Shown here: in pieces, positions 58,290 through 64,000 of the stretch
Numbering within the stretch: position 1 is the stretch's first letter
How the letters are laid out: each line of letters begins with the position of its first letter
NCBI RefSeq assembly: GCF_019977195.1
Contig: NZ_AP024643.1
Span: 3,348,001-3,412,000, forward strand
Direction of reading: 5' to 3'
Source: Arthrobacter sp. StoSoilA2
GTDB lineage: Bacteria > Actinomycetota > Actinomycetes > Actinomycetales > Micrococcaceae
DNA length: 64,000 nucleotides
Translations under genes and position numbers: made by a program
The notes under the pieces: generated by a model
Seen by the model: the letters and a program-made list of their open reading frames with translations, nothing else
Database searches by the model: none
What the model was told of the DNA's origin: nothing

Positions 58290-60086
58290 CTAAGGCAATT
58301 CGGCCGCCATGATCGGCCCCGACTCTTCCGGGCCGAGGTCCGGTCCTTCACGGAGCTCGACGACGGTCCCCGCTTGGGCGAGCTCCAGCACCTTGATGCT
58401 GTTGAGGCCACGCTTCACCAGGGGCGCCGGGGCATACAGGGTTACCTGAGGCCCTTTGTCCCAATATCGGCCCAACAGGAAGCCGTTGAGCCAGACGAAG
58501 CCCTTTCCGGAACCAGGGAGCGCAATATATGTATCCGCCGGTTCCGCAACCAAGAACTCCGCTCCGGATAGTCCCTCGAGCTCCTCTGCCGCCCATTCAG
58601 CCAACGGTACTGGCGTTTGCGTCCAGTGGAAGGTGTAGCGCTGGTTGATCAGGACACCGCCCTGGATTCCTTTGCCATGCCCGGTCAGGGGACCGTAGTT
58701 GATGCGGCCCAGGTTCTCCACGAGGATCTCCAGCTTGGCCGGGACGCCGGTTCCGGTGACAGCCAACCCTTCGGCCCCGTTCACATCGTCGAGGACCCCG
58801 GCAAACTGACCATCCACCCAGATGTAGGCACGGTCATTCAACCCTGTGATTTTGAGGCGGCTCTCTACTGGGGCCCCGGGGCGTCCCGGGAGAGTCGCCT
58901 CGGCCGCATAAAGGACCATGCCGGCGTCGAGTCCCAACTGTTCAAAAGTGAGCGGTTTGACGCTGGTAACCGGCTTGCCCGAATCGCGGACGAGCTCCAA
59001 CAGGTCCCGGCCTTCCGTCAGGGCCAGGGACTGCGCTGGAAGGACCGGGGCGTCCGTGAGCAACCCGGCAGGCAGTTCAGGAAGGTCCTCGATGCCCTGG
59101 GCGCGGTAGAACTCCTTCCTGAAGGCATGGAACTTTGGCGTTAATGCTCCGTTCTCGGCAATAGGGGCATCGGAGTCGTAGCTGGTGACCGTCGGCTGGA
59201 GCATGGTGCCATCGTGGTTGCTGCCGGATCCCAGGCCAAAGTTGGTGCCTCCATGTGCCATGTAGACGCACACCGATCCACCAGCATCGAGCATTTTCCG
59301 TGCTTCCGCCGCGGCGTCGTGGGCGTCGCGGCGGTGGTGGTGTTCGCCCCAGTGGTCAAACCAACCACCCCAGAATTCGACATTGAAGAACGGCTCGTCC
59401 GGTCGGCGCCTCTGCCATGTTGCGATAGCCTCGTCACCCCGGCTTCCCAACGTGGCTGTCGCCCAGGTCCCCTCGACGGAGCCGCCGTCGAGGAAGTAGT
59501 CAGTGCCGCCGTCGGCGGTGAACAGCAGCTCAGTGATCCCGCGCTCCTCCAAAGCACGGCGGTTCCAGCGGATGTACTCGTGGTCGTCGCCGTAGCTGCC
59601 ATATTCGTTCTCAATCTGGACGGCGACGACCGGGCCGCCCGCAGATGCCTGCCGTGAGGCGATCTGCGGGAGAAGGTGATCGAACCACTCCTCGATCGCG
59701 GCCGTAAACTGTGGATCCATGCACCGCAGGCCGATCCCGGGGATTCCGGTGAGCCAGGCCGGGAAGCCGCCGTTGTCCCACTCCGCGCAAATGTAGGGGC
59801 CTGGCCGGACAATGACGTCCAAACCTTCCTCCGCGGCGAGATCGATGAAACGGCCAATGTCCCTCCAGCCTGTAAAGTCCGGCGCCTCTTCGCGCTTAGG
59901 CTGGTGGAAGTTCCAGGCGACGTAGGTGTCAACAGTGTTGGCGCCCATGGCCTTCAGCCGACGTAGGCGGTCCTGCCACAAATCGGGGTGAACCCGGAAG
60001 TAGTGGATGGCTCCCGCAAGGATGCGATACGGTTCACCCGAACGGTAGAGGACGGCGTCGTGGTAGCTCAAAAGGGCGTTGTTCAC
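58290..60086 (-). CDS. Beta-galactosidase, glycoside hydrolase family 35
   Basis: A 598-aa GH35 enzyme: barrel start AGAIHYFRVHPDLWQDRL (24-41), RPGPYICAEWDNGGFPAWL (near 94-112), acid/base Glu161 in VQIENEYGSYG, nucleophile Glu237 in FFNVEFWGGWFDHWG, and C-terminal beta-sandwich domains with YGPLTGHGKGIQGGV and GSGKGFVWLNGFLLGRYWDKGP. No signal peptide, so it is cytosolic. Releases terminal beta-galactose. No sugar transporter or regulator is adjacent. GTG start with TAATCT 7 nt upstream. Confidence 0.93.
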   Translation of the reverse strand: MNNALLSYHDAVLYRSGEPYRILAGAIHYFRVHPDLWQDRLRRLKAMGANTVDTYVAWNFHQPKREEAPDFTGWRDIGRFIDLAAEEGLDVIVRPGPYICAEWDNGGFPAWLTGIPGIGLRCMDPQFTAAIEEWFDHLLPQIASRQASAGGPVVAVQIENEYGSYGDDHEYIRWNRRALEERGITELLFTADGGTDYFLDGGSVEGTWATATLGSRGDEAIATWQRRRPDEPFFNVEFWGGWFDHWGEHHHRRDAHDAAAEARKMLDAGGSVCVYMAHGGTNFGLGSGSNHDGTMLQPTVTSYDSDAPIAENGALTPKFHAFRKEFYRAQGIEDLPELPAGLLTDAPVLPAQSLALTEGRDLLELVRDSGKPVTSVKPLTFEQLGLDAGMVLYAAEATLPGRPGAPVESRLKITGLNDRAYIWVDGQFAGVLDDVNGAEGLAVTGTGVPAKLEILVENLGRINYGPLTGHGKGIQGGVLINQRYTFHWTQTPVPLAEWAAEELEGLSGAEFLVAEPADTYIALPGSGKGFVWLNGFLLGRYWDKGPQVTLYAPAPLVKRGLNSIKVLELAQAGTVVELREGPDLGPEESGPIMAAELP

Positions 60087-60093
60087 ACGGAAC

Positions 60094-60099
60094 AGATTA
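60094..60099 (-). promoter_or_regulatory. -10 element of the GH35 gene
   Basis: TAATCT on the minus strand, 7 nt before the GTG at 60086; predicted leaderless. Confidence 0.5.
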
Positions 60100-60136
60100 G
60101 CTCAATTTCCAACATTTATGCACAGGTGATGAACAC

Positions 60137-61159
60137 ATGACCAATCTTGATACTTCGCCGGCGGAACAAGTCTGCCCCGCCGCCCATGAAGGACAAGGCC
60201 CGTGCGTGCAGTTATGGCCCGAGCGTGAAGTTCCGCTGGGCGGCGTCCGTGCCATGAACGTGTTCCGCACCTTGCCCCAGCGCGGTTTGCCCACCGTTGG
60301 CGCTTGGTGCTTCCTGGACAGTTTTGGGCCGGACCGCGTGGCAATGAGCGTTCTCCCCCACCCCCACTGCGGTCTCCAGACGGTGACATGGCCGCTGGAA
60401 GGGGCCGTTAGGCACCGCGACAGCGTGGGAAGCGATGTTGTGGTCAAACCCGGTGAACTGAACATCATGACCGCCGGCCACGGAATCTCGCATTCGGAAT
60501 TCTCGGTCCTGCCTGCGGCTACGGTGGCCGGAACGGATGACGGGATTCCCATGTCGCGGGGACTCCAATTGTGGGTTGCACTCCCCGACGAGCACCGGCA
60601 CCGCGAACCGTCCTTCGAGCAACACAGCGAGCTTCCAGTCGCTGTTGGCGAAGGCTACACGGCAACCGTGATGGTGGGTGAATTCGCTGGCCAGGGCTCA
60701 CCCGCCACGATGTTCAGTCCCATCGTAGGTGCGGACATCACCGGCGCAGGTACGCTCCAGCTTCCGCTTCGACCCGAGTTTGAGCATGCAGTGTTGGTGC
60801 TGGACGGCCACCTGGTCATCGACGGCGAAAACATCGAACCAGGCCCCTTGGCCTACCTGGGTGCCGGCAGGCACAACCTGATCGTAGAGGCCCAACCGGA
60901 TACCCGTTTCATGCTTTTGGGTGGCGAACCGTTCGGGGAAGACCTCTTGATGTGGTGGAACTTCGTGGGACGCACTCATGAAGAAGTGGAAAAAGCGCGT
61001 CTGGAATGGGAAGCCGAAGGCCTGCTCGACGACGACGCCGCCGCCACGTCACGCTTCGGCTTGGTCCAGGGCCATGGTCCTGACGCAGGACCGGAAGCCG
61101 GACGCATCCCCGCGCCGCCACTTCCGGGCGTTAAGCTCCGGCCCCGTACCAGGGGCTGA
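60137..61159 (+). CDS. Pirin-family protein
   Basis: A 340-aa double cupin: an N-terminal cupin with the metal-binding HPHCGLQTVTW (near 74-84) and AGHGISHSE (near 113-121), and a pirin C-terminal cupin with LVLDGHLVIDGENIEPGPLAYLGAG. Bacterial pirins can act as quercetin dioxygenases or modulate metabolic enzymes. AGGTGATG precedes the ATG. Divergent from the GH35 gene and convergent with the sugar kinase. Confidence 0.88.
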   Translation: MTNLDTSPAEQVCPAAHEGQGPCVQLWPEREVPLGGVRAMNVFRTLPQRGLPTVGAWCFLDSFGPDRVAMSVLPHPHCGLQTVTWPLEGAVRHRDSVGSDVVVKPGELNIMTAGHGISHSEFSVLPAATVAGTDDGIPMSRGLQLWVALPDEHRHREPSFEQHSELPVAVGEGYTATVMVGEFAGQGSPATMFSPIVGADITGAGTLQLPLRPEFEHAVLVLDGHLVIDGENIEPGPLAYLGAGRHNLIVEAQPDTRFMLLGGEPFGEDLLMWWNFVGRTHEEVEKARLEWEAEGLLDDDAAATSRFGLVQGHGPDAGPEAGRIPAPPLPGVKLRPRTRG

Positions 61160-61167
61160 GTCAAGCG

Positions 61168-62103
61168 CTACGCCCGCTGCTCGGCCACAAGCCGGGGGAC
61201 GCCGAACACAGGGTCCTGTTGGAGAATCCGGACATCGACGATACCCCGCTCGGCCAGCCGCGCCTTGAATGATTCCTGCAGACGGCGGACGTTCATGCCC
61301 AGCCCACTGCCCAGAATCACGGGACCGTCCAAGCCCAGTTGTCGAACGACCTGCTCGGCCAGGTCAGCCAGGTCCTTGCCCGCCTGGTCCACCAGCCTGG
61401 CGCTGGTTTCATCACCGGCGTCCGCAGCCTCGACGACCAGCCGCGCTTGTTGCGCCCAATAACGGCGACCGGTTTCCGGGGAGTGGAACAAGGCGATCAG
61501 TTTGCCAGGCTCTTCCACGCCACAGGAGTCCAGCAACGCACGGCTAAGGGTGTCCGGCTCAAGTCCCTGGTTCATCCGCCGCAAGCTGTGGCGCACGGCT
61601 TCGCGGCCCAGCCAGTAGCCGCTTCCCTCGTCGCCCAGAAGATAACCCCAGCCTCCGGCGCGGGCTTCCTCACCGGCCGCATTCCGTCCCCACGCGGCAG
61701 AACCGGTTCCGGCAATCACCGCGACGCCCGTGCTTGCTCCCCCTGCCGCCAGAAGCAGCCTGGAATCGTGAACCACGGTGATGCGCGCCCCGGGGACGTG
61801 TGGGGAGATCAAGTCGGCGAGCGCTTGCGCGTCCTCATCGGTATCAATTCCTCCGGCGCCCGCGTAAACCTGGTCAATGTCACCGCCGCCGATCTTTCCG
61901 AAGAGTTCGGCGAGATTTGCCATGGCCTGCTCGCGGCTCACATTCTGCACATTGGAGCTTCCGGCGCTTTCGTCCAGGACGGGAACGCCGTCTTCGAACC
62001 TCACGCCGCGCGTTTTCGTTCCGCCGATATCCAGCCCGATCACGGTACCGGTGAGTGCCTCCGTGGACGCGTGGGAATGCATGGCAGAGTCAAGATTGTT
62101 CAC
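61168..62103 (-). CDS. BadF/BadG-type ATPase, N-acetylglucosamine-kinase-like
   Basis: A 311-aa ASKHA-fold protein: phosphate-1 VIGLDIGGTKTRGVRFEDG (near 22-40), an inner VYAGAGGIDTDEDAQAL near 80, VAVIAGTGSAAWGRNAAGE (near 127-145) and the adenosine motif VILGSGLGMNVRRL. Resembles the eukaryote-like N-acetylglucosamine kinase group, so phosphorylation of an amino sugar during cell-wall recycling is likely but unproven. GTG start with TAGTCT 6 nt upstream. Confidence 0.84.
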   Translation of the reverse strand: MNNLDSAMHSHASTEALTGTVIGLDIGGTKTRGVRFEDGVPVLDESAGSSNVQNVSREQAMANLAELFGKIGGGDIDQVYAGAGGIDTDEDAQALADLISPHVPGARITVVHDSRLLLAAGGASTGVAVIAGTGSAAWGRNAAGEEARAGGWGYLLGDEGSGYWLGREAVRHSLRRMNQGLEPDTLSRALLDSCGVEEPGKLIALFHSPETGRRYWAQQARLVVEAADAGDETSARLVDQAGKDLADLAEQVVRQLGLDGPVILGSGLGMNVRRLQESFKARLAERGIVDVRILQQDPVFGVPRLVAEQRA

Positions 62104-62109
62104 CGTGAA

Positions 62110-62119
62110 AGACTAGCTT
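62110..62119. promoter_or_regulatory. Overlapping divergent -10 elements
   Basis: AGACTAGCTT reads as TAGTCT on the minus strand (6 nt before the kinase GTG at 62103) and TAGCTT on the plus strand (62114-62119, for the nitronate monooxygenase gene, which has a short leader and AGGAG). The two -10 boxes share 2 bp. Confidence 0.5.
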
Positions 62120-62144
62120 GGAGCGCCCCGAGGAGAAACTGCAC

Positions 62145-63173
62145 ATGTCGCATTCCCTGTTTGATACGCCTTTCATTGCAGCGCCCATGGCTGGTGGAAC
62201 GTCCACTCCCGCACTCGTGCAGGCAGTCCAGGCCGGCGGAGGCTTGGGTTTTCTGGCGGCCGGCTACAAAAGTCCCGAGGCCATGGCAGCCGAGATCGCA
62301 GCAGCGCGTGCCATGGGCATCCGGTTCGGAATGAACGTTTTTGTACCGGACACGCTGCAACTCTCCCCGTCCGCCGGGGCGCGCGCGAGGCTGGAGGCGT
62401 ACCGGACGGAACTTGAAGCAGAGGGCGCCCGCTACGGCGTGGCAATCCCAGCCCTCCGATTTGACGACGACGACGCCTGGCAGGACAAAATCGACGCGCT
62501 GATCGCGGATCCTGTGGAGTTCGTCAGCTTCGTCTTCGGGCTTCCGGGACGCTCTGTGGTCAAGGCCCTGCAGAAGGCCGGAACTGCTGTCATCTCCACT
62601 GTGACCAGTGTCGCCGAGGCCCTGTCGGCCGCCGAGGAAGGCCCGGATGCCCTTGCGGTGCAGCACAGTTCTGCAGGAGCACACAGTGCGACGTTCCTGG
62701 CGGCCGACCCAGGAGAAAACAGCACGACGGCGGGTCTCATCGCCCAGGTGCGTACCGCCGTCGACCTTCCGCTGATTGCGGCCGGTGCGGTGAGCGACGG
62801 TACAGCGCTTCGCGAAGTCCTGGCTGCCGGTGCGTCAGCCGCTCAAGTTGGTACGGCGCTGGTACGAACGGAGGAAAGCGGAGCCCGGCAACCGCATAAA
62901 GATGCCCTGGGCGACCCGCGCTTTACGGAGACGGCCAGGACCCGGGCCTTCACAGGACGATACGCCCGTTCACTGGTCAACGCGTTCGTTCGGGATCACG
63001 CGGACGCGCCAGAGGGTTATCCGGCAATCCACCACCTGACGGCGCCAATCCGGGCAGCAGCATCGGCGGCGGGTGATCCTGACCGCCTCAATCTGTGGGC
63101 AGGCACTGGTTGGCGATCAGCAAAGGAAGGATCCGCGGTGGATGTTGTCAGGGATTTCCTGAACGAGCTCTGA
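62145..63173 (+). CDS. Nitronate monooxygenase family protein
   Basis: About 342 aa from ATG 62145 (AGGAG 9 nt upstream); a TTG at 62118 overlaps the likely promoter. FMN-dependent TIM barrel: FIAAPMAGGTSTPALVQAVQAGG (near 10-32), GIRFGMNVFV, AVQHSSAGAHSATFL (the equivalent of the QGxEAGGH site, near 174-188) and LIAAGAVSDGTALREVLAAGASAAQVGTAL. Oxidises alkyl nitronates or a related substrate. Convergent with the LysR gene, overlapping it by 26 bp. Confidence 0.87.
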   Translation: MSHSLFDTPFIAAPMAGGTSTPALVQAVQAGGGLGFLAAGYKSPEAMAAEIAAARAMGIRFGMNVFVPDTLQLSPSAGARARLEAYRTELEAEGARYGVAIPALRFDDDDAWQDKIDALIADPVEFVSFVFGLPGRSVVKALQKAGTAVISTVTSVAEALSAAEEGPDALAVQHSSAGAHSATFLAADPGENSTTAGLIAQVRTAVDLPLIAAGAVSDGTALREVLAAGASAAQVGTALVRTEESGARQPHKDALGDPRFTETARTRAFTGRYARSLVNAFVRDHADAPEGYPAIHHLTAPIRAAASAAGDPDRLNLWAGTGWRSAKEGSAVDVVRDFLNEL

Positions 63174-64000
63174 CTAGCTCGGCCAGCAATGCTTCGCCCT
63201 CCGTTACCACCAGCTCACGGAACAGCCTGACGGCGTCGGGTTCGAAGGTGCGCTCCCGCCATGCCATGCCGATTTGCCGGAACGCAAGGTCGGATTCGAT
63301 GGGAACTTCCACAAGTCCCAACTCAGCCCCTGGCAGGAACTGGCCAGTTCCGGAGCCGGGCCCGGCGGGCGGCAGGATGCAGAAGCCCAGCCCGGCCGCC
63401 ACCAGCCCCCTGGCAGTGTGGGATTCCTGGACTTCAAAGGCGGTCCGCGGACGGAAGCCCGCTTCGCGCAACAGCGCTTCGCCCAAGGCCCGGAGGCCGA
63501 CGCCGGCCGGCAGCGTCACATAAGGGTCATGCCGCAGCTCGGACAGGTGCACGCTGGGGCGGCCCGCGAGTGGGTGCCGATAATGCAGCACCACGCGCAG
63601 TGGCTCCCTGTAGAGGGGCAGGGAGTGGATGCCCCTGCCTTCCGGGGCGATCGGTGCAGTGAGGGCGAAATCTGTATCGCCCCTGGCTAGTTCGTCCAGG
63701 CAGTCGTCGCGCGGACCCTGCCGTAGCTCGAAGACCGTATGCGGATGCCTGCCCCGGTACGCGCTGATGAGCAGGGGCAGAGTCGCTTCACCGAACGTGT
63801 GCTGGAACGAGATGCCGATGCGTCCCCTCACCACGTCCGATTCGTGCCTTACCCTGTCCAGTCCGGCTTGGAAGTCTTCCAACGCAGCTTCGATGTAGGG
63901 CAGCAACGTCCTTGCCGCCGGAGTCAGGCGGATGCCACGCCCATCACGAACAAGAAGATCCATCCCCACAATCGCGCTTGCCCTCGCCACTGCACGACTC
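63148..64000 (-). CDS. LysR-type regulator, 5' end cut by the window
   Basis: At least 284 aa reach the window edge. The visible N-terminal part (SRAVARASAIVGMDLLVRDGRGIRLTPAARTLLPYIE) is the recognition-helix and linker end of a LysR HTH, so the true start lies outside. The substrate domain follows (about 55-265) with RGRIGISFQHTFGEATLPLLISAYRGRHP, TDFALTAPIAPEG and PYVTLPAGVGLR. Inducer unknown. The gene overlaps the end of the convergent nitronate monooxygenase gene. Confidence 0.86.
   Translation of the reverse strand, partial: SRAVARASAIVGMDLLVRDGRGIRLTPAARTLLPYIEAALEDFQAGLDRVRHESDVVRGRIGISFQHTFGEATLPLLISAYRGRHPHTVFELRQGPRDDCLDELARGDTDFALTAPIAPEGRGIHSLPLYREPLRVVLHYRHPLAGRPSVHLSELRHDPYVTLPAGVGLRALGEALLREAGFRPRTAFEVQESHTARGLVAAGLGFCILPPAGPGSGTGQFLPGAELGLVEVPIESDLAFRQIGMAWRERTFEPDAVRLFRELVVTEGEALLAELVRARSGNP

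Noticed and set aside
1..64000. tRNA, rRNA, CRISPR array, transposase or prophage
   Set aside because: No cloverleaf ends, repeat-spacer pattern, IS ends or phage genes were seen; a tRNAscan-SE or CRISPR-finder run would be decisive.

Overview
The window is a high-GC actinobacterial chromosome segment. Gene content points to the Micrococcaceae, with Arthrobacter or Paenarthrobacter the best guess: a gluABCD glutamate transporter, a TPP-riboswitch-controlled thiOSG operon, actinobacterial DapC/DapD/DapE, a SigE/RseA/TatB/Mrp block, many GTG/TTG starts and many apparently leaderless promoters. It is a gene-dense housekeeping region, about 63 genes without rRNA, tRNA, prophage, transposase or CRISPR array that I could recognise.

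Layout. 0-3.2 kb: thiamine genes (thiO-thiS-thiG behind a TPP riboswitch, divergent thiE). 3.2-11.3 kb: a ferritin-like protein, a short RNase II-type nuclease, a DEAD-box helicase followed by a solitary DNA methyltransferase, a small secreted protein, a PHP phosphoesterase and aminopeptidase P. 11.4-18.4 kb: a stress-type membrane protein, a soluble MgtE-N/CBS protein with a DUF1003 partner and Mrp, then tatB, rseA, sigE and an O-methyltransferase. 18.5-21.3 kb: DUF3117, a GT-C membrane glycosyltransferase, a DivIVA-domain protein and LOG. 21.5-24.9 kb: gluABCD. 24.9-28.7 kb: dapE, dapD, a transglycosylase-like protein and an unknown gene. 28.8-32 kb: tetR, galE, two large palindromes and gltA. 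32-36.5 kb: dapC, ferredoxin, an SH3-like mini-protein, a membrane protein and typA. 36.7-43.1 kb: an SGNH lipoprotein and a dpp/opp peptide transporter with fused ATPases. 43.1-44.2 kb: an accessory patch with a frameshifted DUF1877 gene. 44.2-52.6 kb: ychF, rmuC, ispH, a membrane protein, xseA-xseB, ppk2 and alaA. 52.7-57.8 kb: an OpuC-type compatible-solute transporter and rsgA with a small upstream ORF. 57.8-64 kb: a NUDIX hydrolase, a GH35 beta-galactosidase, pirin, an N-acetylglucosamine-kinase-like protein, nitronate monooxygenase and a LysR regulator cut by the window end.

The genes do not form one system. Shared themes are amino-acid and peptide uptake (glu, dpp), lysine/peptidoglycan precursors (dapC, dapD, dapE), envelope stress (sigE-rseA) and DNA repair (xseAB, rmuC). 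From memory, the order mrp, tatB, rseA, sigE, DUF3117, LOG, dapE/dapD, dapC, ferredoxin, typA, ychF, ispH, xseA, xseB matches Mycobacterium tuberculosis Rv1232c down to Rv1107c, so this is probably an ancient conserved backbone with insertions.

The most distinctive observations are: at least 15 starts preceded by TANNNT at exactly 6-7 nt, which implies pervasive leaderless transcription; a 30-codon ORF with a very strong ribosome-binding site just upstream of rsgA; a 25-bp perfect inverted repeat next to a 21-bp one between galE and gltA; an Mrp without the CxxC pair; an RNB nuclease with DLDQ instead of DLDD; and a solitary beta-class DNA methyltransferase behind a helicase. I found no clear previously undescribed multi-gene system.
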